In this document: one piece after another, positions 1 to 8,602 of the stretch
How positions within the stretch are numbered: the stretch's first letter is position 1
Layout of the letters: the number at the start of each line of letters is the position of its first letter
NCBI GenBank assembly: GCA_041987205.1
Contig: JBHIWX010000007.1
Coordinates: 8,471-72,470, forward strand
From: BOKV01 sp041987205
Lineage (GTDB): Bacteria; Pseudomonadota; Alphaproteobacteria; Rhizobiales; Rhizobiaceae
Length of the DNA: 64,000 nt
Direction of reading: 5' to 3'
The notes under the pieces: generated by a model
Databases searched by the model: none
What the model was told of the DNA's origin: nothing
What the model saw: the letters and a program-made list of their open reading frames with translations, nothing else
Position numbers and translations under genes: made by a program

Positions 1-1698
1 ACCGATCAGGAAATCGCCTATTTCCTGCTGACACCTTCCGGGCTCGTGGCCTGTCTGCTTGCAGGCACCCTTCTGATCCTCGCCTTTGCGCTCGACGTTT
101 CGATCATGACCGCCGTGCTGCGAACCGGCGATCGGAGCATGCTGGGCGCGCTCGAAAACGCCCTGCGCCTGACCACGAGCCGTTCACCCGTGCTCTTCCG
201 CTTCCTCCTTCGCCTCATCGTCAAGGTTGCAGCGCTAGCCGTTCCTTTCGCTGCGGTGGCCGGCATCATCGCCTGGTTCACCCTGCGCAGCCATGACATC
301 AACTATTACCTGACCTACTGGCCGACCAGTTTCGTTGTCGCCGCCATGGCGATCGCGCTCGTGCTGCTCGCGGGCGCCGTACTGCTGGCCTGGAAGCTTT
401 CCGGCTGGGGCATTGCACTGCATCTCGTCGTGTTCGGGCACGTCGCCCCCGCCGAGGCGTTTGCCGGGAGCATCGACCGTCTGGCCGGCCGACGTCCCCG
501 TCTGGTTTCCGGCATGATCGCATGGATAATTCTGCGCACGCTGCTGGCGCTCGTCCCCGCCATGCTGGCCGGACTGCTGATCGAGGTCATTTCACCGGTC
601 TTCGGCGCCCGGCTCGATCTGGCCGTGGGCATGATCGTTCTGGTCATGTTGCTGTGGGCACTGGCCGACGCCTTCATCGATGTTCTTTCGAACGGCGCCT
701 TGTCGGCCCTGCTCTATCGCCATTATCGCCACGCCACGCCAGACGAGCCGAAGATCGAGACCGCGCCCGCACCCCAGGCGCGCCACGCCCGCGGCCTGCT
801 CAGGCCCGTCGCCATCGCGGGGCTTGCCGCCCTGCTCGCCGTCATCGCCGGTTTCGTGACGGCCGACAGCCTGCTCGACGGCGTGGGGACACCGCAAACG
901 GTCGAGATCATCGCCCATCGCGGTGCGGCGGCGCTCCGCCCCGAAAACACGCTGGCAGCAATCGACAAGGCGCTCGACGACAAGGCCGACTGGGTCGAGA
1001 TCGACGTTCAGGAAACAGCGGACGGAGAAGTCATCGTCGCCCATGACAGCGACTTCATGAAAACCGCAGGCAACGGCCTCAAGGTCTGGGACGCGACGAT
1101 GGAGAACATCGCCGCGATCGACATCGGCAGCTGGTTCGGCGCCGACTGGTCCGACGAACGACCGCCAACCCTGCGTCAGGTCCTTGAGACGGCGCAAGGT
1201 CGGGGCCGGGTCATCATCGAACTGAAATACTACCGCCACGACGTCGATCTCGAGCGCCGCGTCGGCACGATCGTGGAACAGACCGGCATGGCGGACGCCA
1301 TCGCCGTGATGTCGCTCAAGAGCGCCGGCATCGAGAAGATGCGCGCGCTCCATCCCGACTGGCGCTACGGCATCCTCGCTGCCCGGGCGCTCGGCAATCT
1401 GACCGCGCTCGACGCGGATTTCCTGGCGGTCAATACCGGTCAGGTTTCAAGGCGCCTCATCGACAGGGCGCACGCGCAGGCCAAACAGGTCTATGCCTGG
1501 ACCGTCGATGATCCGTTGATGATGTCGCGCATGATCTCGATGGGCATCGACGGGCTGATCACCAACAACCCCGCGCTGGCGCGCCGGATCATGGTCGCGC
1601 GCAACGAACTCGATACCTATGAAAGGCTGCTGCTGTGGCTCGTCGACCGGTTCCGGATCGGCAGCTTCGACCTCGTCGCCAGCGAGAAGGACGGCTGA
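1..1698 (+). CDS. Membrane-anchored glycerophosphodiester phosphodiesterase (5' partial)
   Basis: The frame is already open at base 1, so the true start is outside the window. About the first 285 visible codons carry several long hydrophobic segments, which fits the membrane domain placed in front of some GDPD enzymes. The catalytic GDPD domain spans about codons 302-535. It shows HRG at codons 306-308, RPENT just after, EIDVQ near codon 333 and an AHD motif; in the family these hold the metal ion and acid/base residues. Family enzymes split glycerophosphodiesters into an alcohol and glycerol 3-phosphate. Tethering to the inner membrane suggests phospholipid head-group or lipid turnover; the substrate is not visible from sequence. 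The next gene is convergent. Confidence 0.85.
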   Translation, partial: TDQEIAYFLLTPSGLVACLLAGTLLILAFALDVSIMTAVLRTGDRSMLGALENALRLTTSRSPVLFRFLLRLIVKVAALAVPFAAVAGIIAWFTLRSHDINYYLTYWPTSFVVAAMAIALVLLAGAVLLAWKLSGWGIALHLVVFGHVAPAEAFAGSIDRLAGRRPRLVSGMIAWIILRTLLALVPAMLAGLLIEVISPVFGARLDLAVGMIVLVMLLWALADAFIDVLSNGALSALLYRHYRHATPDEPKIETAPAPQARHARGLLRPVAIAGLAALLAVIAGFVTADSLLDGVGTPQTVEIIAHRGAAALRPENTLAAIDKALDDKADWVEIDVQETADGEVIVAHDSDFMKTAGNGLKVWDATMENIAAIDIGSWFGADWSDERPPTLRQVLETAQGRGRVIIELKYYRHDVDLERRVGTIVEQTGMADAIAVMSLKSAGIEKMRALHPDWRYGILAARALGNLTALDADFLAVNTGQVSRRLIDRAHAQAKQVYAWTVDDPLMMSRMISMGIDGLITNNPALARRIMVARNELDTYERLLLWLVDRFRIGSFDLVASEKDG

Positions 1699-1728
1699 CC
1701 GGCATCGCGCCGGCGATTCGGGTCGGGC

Positions 1729-2013
1729 TCAGGCAGCTTCCGCCGGTGCCTTGGCGTCGATCGCCAGGGCATGCAGGCCGGCTGCGATTTCCTCGGCGGC
1801 CAGCGCGTTGATGGCGCGGTGGCGCTCGACCCGGTTCATGCCGGTGAAGGCATCGGCGACGATGCGCACGCGCAGATGGGTCTCGCCGGTCCCGTCATAG
1901 GATTGGGCGCCATGGTGATGGCCGGCATGCAGATGGCTCTCATTGATGATCTCGAGCGACTGTGGTTTGAACGCTTCTTCGAGTTTCGTCCGGAGTGAAT
2001 TTGACCAACCCAT
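1729..2013 (-). CDS. BolA family protein
   Basis: A 94-residue BolA-like protein. The body shows the family pattern: a helix with LRTKLEEAF, then SLEIINESHLHAGH with the conserved histidines, then HLRVRIVADAF, and a C-terminal helix with VERHRAINALAAEEI. BolA proteins work with monothiol glutaredoxins in iron-sulfur cluster handling or iron sensing; that role is taken from the family. The frame extends upstream, but the ATG at 2013 is chosen because GGAG lies about nine bases before it and family homology begins here. The gene is divergent from the J-domain gene, an order common in Hyphomicrobiales. Confidence 0.85.
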   Translation of the reverse strand: MGWSNSLRTKLEEAFKPQSLEIINESHLHAGHHHGAQSYDGTGETHLRVRIVADAFTGMNRVERHRAINALAAEEIAAGLHALAIDAKAPAEAA

Positions 2014-2126
2014 GTCGAGGCTCCATCTGAATCGCTTGTTGCCGATCACGCAAACGCCCCTTTTGCGTAGCACATGATCGAATGTCAATTCTTGAGCTTG
2101 AGTGCCGCGGGGACCATAATTCGTCG

Positions 2127-2756
2127 ATGAACACCTCTTCCAAATATTTCGATGGCATCCGGATCGGCAAGCGCGGCGCGCGCAAGCCGAAGACTTCCGC
2201 AGGTCCCGCGGCGCGGGCCGGCCAGACCTGTCAGTGGGAAGGCTGCGACGCCCCCGCCACCCACAAGGCACCGATGGGACGCCAGCACGAAGGCAGCTAT
2301 TTCCATTTCTGCTTCGACCACGTGCGCGAGTACAACAAGTCCTACAACTACTTCTCCGGCCTCGACGACGAGGCGGTGTCGAAGTTCCAGAAGGATTCCG
2401 TCGTCGGCCACCGTCCGACCTGGACGATGGGCGTCAACCGCTGGAGCAACGCGCCGGAGGCGGAAGAGACCGAACGCGTCGCCGGCGCCTCGGCCAGGAT
2501 CCGCGCCCGGCTGAGGGCAACGCCGGGCGAACGGGCGGCGATGCAGCCGGCACGCAAGCTGCGCACGCTGGAGCGCAAGGCGCTCGACGATCTCGGTTTG
2601 CCCGACAAGGCGACCGCCGACGAGATCAAGACGCGCTACAAGGAGCTTGTCAAACGCCACCATCCCGATGCAAATGGGGGCGACCGCAGTTCAGAGGGCC
2701 GTCTGCGACAGATTATCCAGGCCTACAAGCTGCTGAAGCAATCGGGTTTGTGCTAG
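2127..2756 (+). CDS. J-domain (DnaJ-like) protein
   Basis: A 209-residue protein with a C-terminal J domain (about the last 65 residues), including the HPD tripeptide in KRHHPDANGG, which stimulates the ATPase of an Hsp70 partner. The N-terminal two thirds are not a canonical DnaJ region: they carry a cysteine/histidine-containing stretch (CQWEGCDAPATHKAP, then FCFDH) that could bind a metal. There is no G/F linker or zinc-finger repeat, so this is a class III co-chaperone. ATG 2127 is preferred over an in-frame start at 2082 because the family begins with a short NTSSKYFD-type sequence. It lies directly before cobS, as in many Hyphomicrobiales. Confidence 0.85.
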   Translation: MNTSSKYFDGIRIGKRGARKPKTSAGPAARAGQTCQWEGCDAPATHKAPMGRQHEGSYFHFCFDHVREYNKSYNYFSGLDDEAVSKFQKDSVVGHRPTWTMGVNRWSNAPEAEETERVAGASARIRARLRATPGERAAMQPARKLRTLERKALDDLGLPDKATADEIKTRYKELVKRHHPDANGGDRSSEGRLRQIIQAYKLLKQSGLC

Positions 2757-2882
2757 GTCTTCGGGTCGGCACACAGCCCTAAATGGACCGTGACGACCGC
2801 GATCCGCCGCAAACAGGCCGTCCTCGACGGCCCCGAAATCAGATAAAGAGACATGGATCATTCATCACCGGAGGAACAGGGG

Positions 2883-3851
2883 ATGACAGAAGGTTTGCCG
2901 GACACCGAGATTTCCGTCCGGAAAGCGTTCAGGATCGACAGCGACCTGACCGTCCCCGCCTATTCCGAATCGAGCGAACACGTGCCGGACATCGATCCGG
3001 ACTATCTGTTCGACCGCCAGACGACGCTCGCCATCCTCGCAGGCTTCGCGCACAATCGGCGCGTCATCGTCTCGGGCTATCACGGCACCGGCAAGTCGAC
3101 CCATATCGAGCAGGTCGCGGCCCGCCTCAACTGGCCCTGCGTGCGCGTCAACCTCGACAGCCATGTCAGCCGTATCGATCTGGTCGGCAAGGACGCCATC
3201 GTCGTCAAGGACGGCATGCAGGTCACCGAATTCCGTGACGGCATCCTGCCCTGGGCCTATCAGCACAACATCGCACTCGTCTTCGACGAATACGATGCCG
3301 GCCGCCCGGACGTCATGTTCGTCATCCAGCGCGTGCTGGAATCCTCCGGCCGCCTGACCCTGCTCGACCAGTCGCGCGTCATCCGCCCCCATCCGGCCTT
3401 CCGCCTGTTCGCCACCGCCAACACGGTCGGCCTCGGCGACACGACGGGCCTCTATCACGGCACGCAGCAGATCAACCAGGCCCAGATGGACCGCTGGTCG
3501 CTGGTCGTCACGCTCAACTACCTGCCGCACGACAAGGAAGTCGACATCGTGCTGGCCAAGGTGAAGTCCTTCAACACCGCCGAGGGCCGCGAGACGGTTT
3601 CGCGCATGGTGCGCGTCGCCGACATGACCCGCGCCGCCTTCATGAATGGCGACATCTCCACGGTGATGAGCCCGCGTACGGTCATCACCTGGGCCGAAAA
3701 CACGGAAATCTTCGGCGACAAGGGCTTCGCCTTCGAGGTAACCTTCCTCAACAAGTGCGACGAGCTGGAGCGCGCCTCGGTGGCCGAGTTCTACCAGCGC
3801 GCCTTCGGCGAGGAGATCACCGGTTCAGCCGCCAATCTGGTGGTGGCCTGA
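2883..3851 (+). CDS. cobS: Cobaltochelatase subunit CobS
   Basis: A 322-residue AAA+ ATPase of the aerobic cobalamin pathway. With CobT it forms the ATP-driven partner of CobN, which inserts cobalt into hydrogenobyrinic acid a,c-diamide in the cytoplasm. Walker A is GYHGTGKST (residues 65-73) and Walker B is LVFDEYDAG (about 132-140); sensor-type residues follow in LFATANT. ATG 2883 is chosen because GGAGG lies at 2870-2874; an in-frame ATG at 2853 would add ten residues. Similarity to known CobS proteins runs through the whole length. cobT follows 31 bases later. cobN is not in the window. Confidence 0.95.
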   Translation: MTEGLPDTEISVRKAFRIDSDLTVPAYSESSEHVPDIDPDYLFDRQTTLAILAGFAHNRRVIVSGYHGTGKSTHIEQVAARLNWPCVRVNLDSHVSRIDLVGKDAIVVKDGMQVTEFRDGILPWAYQHNIALVFDEYDAGRPDVMFVIQRVLESSGRLTLLDQSRVIRPHPAFRLFATANTVGLGDTTGLYHGTQQINQAQMDRWSLVVTLNYLPHDKEVDIVLAKVKSFNTAEGRETVSRMVRVADMTRAAFMNGDISTVMSPRTVITWAENTEIFGDKGFAFEVTFLNKCDELERASVAEFYQRAFGEEITGSAANLVVA

Positions 3852-3882
3852 GGGTCGCCGCCAACCAGACAATGAGCACGAC

Positions 3883-5793
3883 GTGAGCAGTCAGGGGAGC
3901 AACAGCCGCAGCCGGGGCCAGCCATTGCCCGATTACGAGCCGCTCAAGCGGGCGATCTCGACCTGCGTGCGCGCGATCGCCGGCGATTCGGCCCTGGAGG
4001 TCTCCTATTCCGGCGACCGCCCGTCGCTCGCCGCCGGCGAGGCAAGGCTGCCCGACATCCCCAAGCGCCTGACCCGCGAGCAATTGTCGGTCACGCGCGG
4101 CGCCGGCGATTCGCTCGCCCTGCGCAAGGCCTGCCACGACAACGCCATCCATTCGAAACACTCGCCCGTCGGCCAGAACGCCAGGGCGATCTATGACGCC
4201 GTCGAACAGGCGCGCGTCGAGGCGATCGGCGCGCGCCAGATGGACGGCGTCGCCTCGAACCTGACCTCCATGCTGGAGGATCGCTATTCGCGCTCCAACT
4301 ACGCCAACGCGCTCGACCGCGCTGACGTGCCGCTTGAGGAGGCTGTCGCACTGATCGTGCGCGAGAAGCTGACCGGCCGGGCACCGCCGCAAAGCGCGCA
4401 GGCCTTCGTCGATCTGTGGCGCAGCCATATCGAGAGCAAGGCGGGCGATACGATCTCCGCGCTCGACGACAAGCTTCAGGACCAGTCCGCCTTTGCCCGC
4501 TCCGTGCGCGACCTCATCGCCGATCTCGACATGGGCGACGAACTCGGCGACGACGATTCCACCGACAGCGATGATGACGAGGACGAGGATTCGCAGAACG
4601 AGGATTCCGACGAATCGCAGCGCGAAAACGAGGAATCGACCGGCGAGGACGAGGGCGAGCCACAGGAGAGCGATTCCAGCTCCGACGAGCAGACCGAGGG
4701 CGAGATGGAGGCGGCGGACACCAACGCCGACGATTTCGCCGACGAGGACAGCGAGAACGCCGAGACGCCGGGCGAATCGCAGCGTCCCGAACTGCCCTTC
4801 TCCGGCCTACCGCCGCACAGCGACTACAAGGTCTTCACCGCCGAATATGACGAGCAGATCGACGCCGCCGATCTGTGCGACGAGGCCGAGCTCGACAGGC
4901 TGCGCGCCTTTCTCGACAAGCAGCTCGCCCATCTGCAGGGCGTCGTCGGCCGCCTCGCCAACCGGCTGCAGCGCAAGCTGATGGCGCAGCAGGATCGCGG
5001 CTGGGACTTCGATCTCGAGGAGGGCTATCTCGACACCGCGCGCCTGACCCGCATCATCACCGACCCAATGACCCCGCTCTCCTTCAAGATGGAGCGCGAA
5101 ACGGTCTTCCGCGACACCGTCGTCACCCTGCTGCTCGACAATTCCGGCTCCATGCGCGGCCGGCCGATCACCGTCGCCGCCACCTGTGCCGACATTCTGG
5201 CGCGCACGCTGGAGCGCTGCGGCGTCAAGGTCGAGATCCTGGGCTTCACCACCAAGGCGTGGAAGGGCGGACAGGCGCGCGAGAAATGGCTGCGCGCTAA
5301 CAAGCCGGCCACGCCCGGCCGCCTCAACGATCTGCGCCACATCGTCTACAAATCCGCAGACGCGCCCTGGCGGCGCTCGCGCCGCAATCTCGGCCTGATG
5401 ATGCGCGAGGGCCTGCTCAAGGAAAACATCGACGGCGAGGCGCTGATCTGGGCCCATTCGCGCCTGATGGCGCGGCCCGAGCACCGGCGCATCCTGATGA
5501 TGATCTCCGACGGCGCGCCGGTCGACGATTCCACGCTGTCGGTCAATCCCGGCAACTATCTCGAGCGCCATCTGCGCCACGTCATCGAGGACATCGAGAC
5601 CTATTCGCCGGTCGAAATGCTCGCCATCGGCATCGGCCACGACGTTACGCGCTACTACAAGCGCGCCGTGACCATCGTCGACGCCGAGGAACTGGCCGGC
5701 GCGATGACCGAGCAACTCGCCGATCTGTTCGACGACTATCGGCCCGGCGGCAGCACAACAAAGCGCCGCGCACCCGCGAGAGCGAGCAGATGA
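3883..5793 (+). CDS. cobT: Cobaltochelatase subunit CobT
   Basis: A 636-residue partner of CobS. The N-terminal half has the CobT-specific motifs (LSVTRGAGDSLALR, YDAVEQARVEAIG). A very acidic low-complexity stretch rich in D, E and S covers about residues 220-305. A C-terminal von Willebrand A domain starts near residue 410 and carries the metal-ion site DNSGS (about 418-422). The start is a GTG at 3883. An ATG eleven bases upstream (3872) is out of frame and meets a stop after four codons. The stop overlaps the start of the next gene in an ATGA, implying translational coupling. The acidic linker is normal for CobT. Confidence 0.95.
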   Translation: MSSQGSNSRSRGQPLPDYEPLKRAISTCVRAIAGDSALEVSYSGDRPSLAAGEARLPDIPKRLTREQLSVTRGAGDSLALRKACHDNAIHSKHSPVGQNARAIYDAVEQARVEAIGARQMDGVASNLTSMLEDRYSRSNYANALDRADVPLEEAVALIVREKLTGRAPPQSAQAFVDLWRSHIESKAGDTISALDDKLQDQSAFARSVRDLIADLDMGDELGDDDSTDSDDDEDEDSQNEDSDESQRENEESTGEDEGEPQESDSSSDEQTEGEMEAADTNADDFADEDSENAETPGESQRPELPFSGLPPHSDYKVFTAEYDEQIDAADLCDEAELDRLRAFLDKQLAHLQGVVGRLANRLQRKLMAQQDRGWDFDLEEGYLDTARLTRIITDPMTPLSFKMERETVFRDTVVTLLLDNSGSMRGRPITVAATCADILARTLERCGVKVEILGFTTKAWKGGQAREKWLRANKPATPGRLNDLRHIVYKSADAPWRRSRRNLGLMMREGLLKENIDGEALIWAHSRLMARPEHRRILMMISDGAPVDDSTLSVNPGNYLERHLRHVIEDIETYSPVEMLAIGIGHDVTRYYKRAVTIVDAEELAGAMTEQLADLFDDYRPGGSTTKRRAPARASR

Positions 5794-6860
5794 TCGCGCG
5801 GCCGGCAGGTTCGTTCCGCCGGTCGCCTTGCCTCGCGCCGTGTGCCGCGCGCGCACTTGCCGCCCCCCTGCTGATCCTCGTCCTGTCGCTGGCGATCCCG
5901 CTTTTCGCCGTCCTCACGGCATCGGCGCAGGAGCCGCGCCCGGTCGACGTGCTGGCCACGCCAATCCTCAATTTCCGCATCGCCGACAACGAGACGCGTT
6001 TCGGCGCGCTGCGCTTCGTCGGCGGTCTTCAGCTCGAATCGAAAGACAAGGAGTTCGGCGGGTTCTCCGGCCTGCGCCTGCTGCCCGGACGGGGCCGGTT
6101 CGTCGCAATCACCGATGCCGGCCAGTGGCTCGCCGGCGACATCGACCGTGACGCCGCCGGCCTGCCCAGGGGGCTGACCGGCACGGCGATGGGCTCGCTC
6201 CTGCCACCCGATGCCGGCCTGATCGCCCGCAAGCGAGACGGCAATTGCGAGGCGCTGGAGATCGAGGGGGAGACGGCCTGGACGGCCTATGAACTGAACC
6301 CCCGCATCGAGACCTTCCCGCTGTCGCCGCTCGGCATGCCCATGACCGCTTCGACAAGGCAGTTCGCCGGCCTGAAGGGCCTGCGCCTCGGCGCCAACAA
6401 GGGCATCGAGGCGCTGGCGCGCTTCCCGGAAGGTTCACCCTTCGCCGGCGCCCTCCTGGCGATTTCGGAGGAAACGCTCAACCGGGAACGCAACATCCGC
6501 GCCTTCATCCTCGACGGCCAGTCGGTCCGCGAACTGGCCTTTCTGCGCGACGAGGATTTCGCGATCACCGATGCCGATTTCCTGCCGAATGGCGATCTCC
6601 TGCTGCTGCAACGGCGCTATTCGGTACGCCAGGGCCACGCAATCAAGCTGCGCCTCGTGCCCGCCGCCGAACTGGCGGAAGGCGCAACTGCCGGCGGTAC
6701 GATCCTGATGAGCGCCGACCGCAATTACTGGATCGACAACCTCGAAGGCCTCGACGTTTCCATCGACGAGGACGGCGCGGTGCACATCACGCTGATTTCC
6801 GACGACAACTTCTCGGCCCTGCAACGAACGCTGCTGCTGGAATTCGTGATCGAGCAGTAA
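5790..6860 (+). CDS. Secreted esterase-like phytase-family protein
   Basis: A 356-residue protein of the esterase-like activity of phytase family. The first about 46 residues form a long arginine-containing n-region, a hydrophobic core (LLILVLSLAIPLFAVL) and an ASA-QE cleavage site, so export to the periplasm is expected. The mature part has the family's propeller-like motifs GGFSGLRL, FVAITDAG, NKGIEAL and a terminal DNLEGLDV. Substrate and catalysis are not established for most members, and none can be assigned here. The ATG overlaps the cobT stop (ATGA), so it is translated with the cobalt chelatase genes, though no functional link to cobalamin is evident. Confidence 0.75.
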   Translation: MIARPAGSFRRSPCLAPCAARALAAPLLILVLSLAIPLFAVLTASAQEPRPVDVLATPILNFRIADNETRFGALRFVGGLQLESKDKEFGGFSGLRLLPGRGRFVAITDAGQWLAGDIDRDAAGLPRGLTGTAMGSLLPPDAGLIARKRDGNCEALEIEGETAWTAYELNPRIETFPLSPLGMPMTASTRQFAGLKGLRLGANKGIEALARFPEGSPFAGALLAISEETLNRERNIRAFILDGQSVRELAFLRDEDFAITDADFLPNGDLLLLQRRYSVRQGHAIKLRLVPAAELAEGATAGGTILMSADRNYWIDNLEGLDVSIDEDGAVHITLISDDNFSALQRTLLLEFVIEQ

Positions 6861-6925
6861 GGCCGTGCGGGCGGCCCCGCCGCCATGCTGCGCGCGCGTC
6901 GACCCGGCACAGCGCGCGGCAGCAC

Positions 6926-7003
6926 TTCATCGACGACGAAACCTTCATCGCCGACGCGCTGGAAATGCTGGCTGGCTATCTGAAACTGGAAGCGCCGGGC
7001 TAG
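6926..7003 (+). pseudogene. Possible 3' remnant of a lost gene
   Basis: Twenty-five codons read like an ordinary protein C-terminus (FIDDETFIADALEMLAGYLK, then LEAPG and TAG). They have no start codon and lie in a different frame from the upstream gene. The upstream bases in this frame are arginine-rich and do not look coding. It may be the tail of a deleted gene. It is short enough to be chance in GC-rich DNA. Confidence 0.2.
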
Positions 7004-7013
7004 CGGACGCCGT

Positions 7014-7670
7014 TCACCCCTGCGCCGTCGCGCCGCGCGGCGCGAGCCACGCCATCAGCGCGCCATAGGGCGCCAGCATGGCGAGGCCGACGAGAATCTT
7101 GACGCAGAAATCGCCCAGCGCCAGCGACACCCACAATGGTGCCTCGCCACCGAAGAAGGGTACGGCGAAGGCAAGCGATCCGTCTTGCGAGCCCGTCATC
7201 GTGTCGAGAAAGGCGAAGCGCGCGGAAAAGGCCAGCCCGAAGAACAGCACCGTGTCGAGAACGGATCCGGCCAGCGTCGAGATCAGCGGCGGCTGCCACC
7301 AGGCATTGCGGCGCAACCGGTCGAAGATCTGCGTGTCGAGGAGTTGGGCCACGAGGAAGGCCGTGCCGGACGCGATCGCGATGCGCGGGCTCGCCAGCCA
7401 GATCGACAGCACGACCGCCAGCACGAAACCGGCATAGACGGTCTTGCGCGCTGCCGCCGGCCCGAGCCGACGGTTCGACAGATCATTGACCAGGAAGGCG
7501 ACCGGATAGGTGAACGCGCCCCATGTGAGCACGTCCTTCAGCCCGAAATGATCGAAGGGGAACTGGACGAGATAGTTCGACGCCGCAACGATGACCGCCA
7601 TCGCAAGGATGAAAGGCGCAAGAACGAACGGAACGGTTGCGCGAACGCGCGAGGATGCGTTGGAGTCCAT
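7014..7670 (-). CDS. yhhQ: Queuosine precursor transporter (YhhQ/VUT family)
   Basis: A 218-residue inner-membrane protein with about six hydrophobic segments. It carries family motifs including TWGAFTYPVAFLVNDLSNR near residues 50-70, FLVAQLLDTQIFDRLR, and STLAGSVLDT with the conserved charged residues. YhhQ proteins import queuine or preQ0/preQ1 for tRNA queuosine modification. The ATG at 7670 lies at the 3' end of a probable preQ1 riboswitch, which supports the assignment independently. It is downstream of rpmB on the same strand, separated by a strong terminator hairpin. Confidence 0.9.
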   Translation of the reverse strand: MDSNASSRVRATVPFVLAPFILAMAVIVAASNYLVQFPFDHFGLKDVLTWGAFTYPVAFLVNDLSNRRLGPAAARKTVYAGFVLAVVLSIWLASPRIAIASGTAFLVAQLLDTQIFDRLRRNAWWQPPLISTLAGSVLDTVLFFGLAFSARFAFLDTMTGSQDGSLAFAVPFFGGEAPLWVSLALGDFCVKILVGLAMLAPYGALMAWLAPRGATAQG

Positions 7671-7697
7671 TTTTTTATCCTGGGTGATGGCACCAGC
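7667..7697 (-). promoter_or_regulatory. Probable preQ1-I riboswitch including the yhhQ start codon
   Basis: On the minus strand the order is CTGG, a short loop containing CCAT, then CACCCAG, then GATAAAAAAATGG. CTGG pairs with CCAG as P1. CCAT in the loop can pair with ATGG, which contains the yhhQ start codon, to close an H-type pseudoknot. The A-rich tail and the cytosine just before CCAG match the class I preQ1 aptamer layout. Ligand binding would be expected to hide the start codon and reduce synthesis of the transporter. The second loop is shorter than in the Bacillus type and closer to the Thermoanaerobacter type. Confidence 0.55.
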
Positions 7698-7700
7698 ATG

Positions 7701-7728
7701 AAAAAGGCACCTGCATCAAGCAGGTGCC
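7701..7728 (-). terminator. Intrinsic terminator after rpmB
   Basis: A perfect 9-bp stem, GGCACCTGC (7706-7714 on the plus strand) with GCAGGTGCC (7720-7728), and a five-base loop. On the minus strand it is followed by five T residues (7705-7701). It lies 24 bases after the rpmB stop and only four bases before the riboswitch. Confidence 0.85.
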
Positions 7729-7751
7729 CGGCGAATTCGGTCGCGAAAGCC

Positions 7752-8042
7752 TTACGCGGCTTCCGCCATCTTCTTGGCGATCTGTTTCTTCAGCATCACG
7801 GCCTTCTGAGACAGGTCACGTTCCTTCGCCCCCATCAGGAAGGCGTCGAGCCCGCCGCGATGCTCGACCGAACGCAGCGCATTGGCGGAGATCCGCATGC
7901 GCACGCGCTGGTTCAGCGACTCGCTCATCAGCGTCACGTTGACGAGATTGGGCAGGAAACGCCGACGCGACTTGTTGTTCGCGTGGCTGACATTGTTGCC
8001 GTAGAGGACCGATTTGCCGGTCAATTCGCAGCGCCTGGACAT
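7752..8042 (-). CDS. rpmB: 50S ribosomal protein L28
   Basis: A 96-residue L28 protein. The start MSRRCELTGK, then NNVSHANNKSRRRFLPNL and the basic RVRMRISANALRSVEHRGGLDAFL match the family end to end. It binds 23S rRNA in the large ribosomal subunit. ATG 8042 is chosen over an upstream in-frame ATG at 8072, which would add ten residues not found in L28. A sigma-70-like promoter lies at 8166-8194 and a strong terminator follows, so it is mostly a single-gene unit. Confidence 0.97.
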   Translation of the reverse strand: MSRRCELTGKSVLYGNNVSHANNKSRRRFLPNLVNVTLMSESLNQRVRMRISANALRSVEHRGGLDAFLMGAKERDLSQKAVMLKKQIAKKMAEAA

Positions 8043-8165
8043 CGCTTCTATCCTTCGAAGTGCCTGTTTCATCCGTGGTTCGTCGCCGCCACCCGGCCTT
8101 GGCCGGTAATGAAATCGCGGCCAAATCGGCCGCGCGCAACGTCACCCTTCGGGAAAAGTCGGTTG

Positions 8166-8194
8166 TCTATAGTGTCGACCGCCCTGCCAGTCAA
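8166..8194 (-). promoter_or_regulatory. rpmB promoter (sigma-70 type)
   Basis: On the minus strand, TTGACT (8194-8189) and TATAGA (8171-8166) are 17 bases apart. This is close to the housekeeping consensus and about 120 bases before the rpmB start. Confidence 0.7.
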
Positions 8195-8296
8195 GCGGGA
8201 GAAGGCCGGACATAGGACAGCAAGGCAACAGCGGGTCTACAACTTGACTGCCACCGCGTCGGACCTTTACCCCTTTTACGTACGAGGATTGTCGCC

Positions 8297-8593
8297 GTGG
8301 CCGCCAAACCGCTTCCCAATTTCGTCTCCGGGCTCGACACGCTCGAGTCCGAACTGCTCGCCGAAAAGGCAAGCGCGCTCGGCCGAGCTGGCGATGCGGC
8401 GAGGCGCGCCATGGAGAAACTGCACGCTCATGACGCGCGGGACGAAGTCCGAGAGCGCCTGCTCAAGGCCGCGGCCCGCGCCGTTCATCACTATTTCATC
8501 CAGCGCGAACTGTGCGGACTGCGCCGCCATCACGACGCAATCCGCGATCTTGCCATTCCCCGCGAGGTGCTGGTGCGCCTCGGCGCAAGCTGA
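8297..8593 (+). CDS. Small conserved protein, probably DUF6665 family
   Basis: A 98-residue acidic/basic helical protein with no signal peptide, membrane segment or cysteine cluster apart from one ELCGLR. The pattern LESELLAEKASALGRAGDA at the start and VHHYFIQRELCGLRRH near the end recalls a small family found mostly in Hyphomicrobiales, probably DUF6665; I recall this from pattern only. The start is GTG 8297. A weak promoter-like TTGACT lies at 8244-8249 with TTTACC 16 bases on. It is divergent from rpmB. No function can be inferred. Confidence 0.6.
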   Translation: MAAKPLPNFVSGLDTLESELLAEKASALGRAGDAARRAMEKLHAHDARDEVRERLLKAAARAVHHYFIQRELCGLRRHHDAIRDLAIPREVLVRLGAS

Positions 8594-8602
8594 GCGCGAC
8601 GC

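Noticed and set aside
2757..2882. Cobalamin riboswitch before cobS
   Set aside because: The gap is too short and has no B12-box-like sequence.
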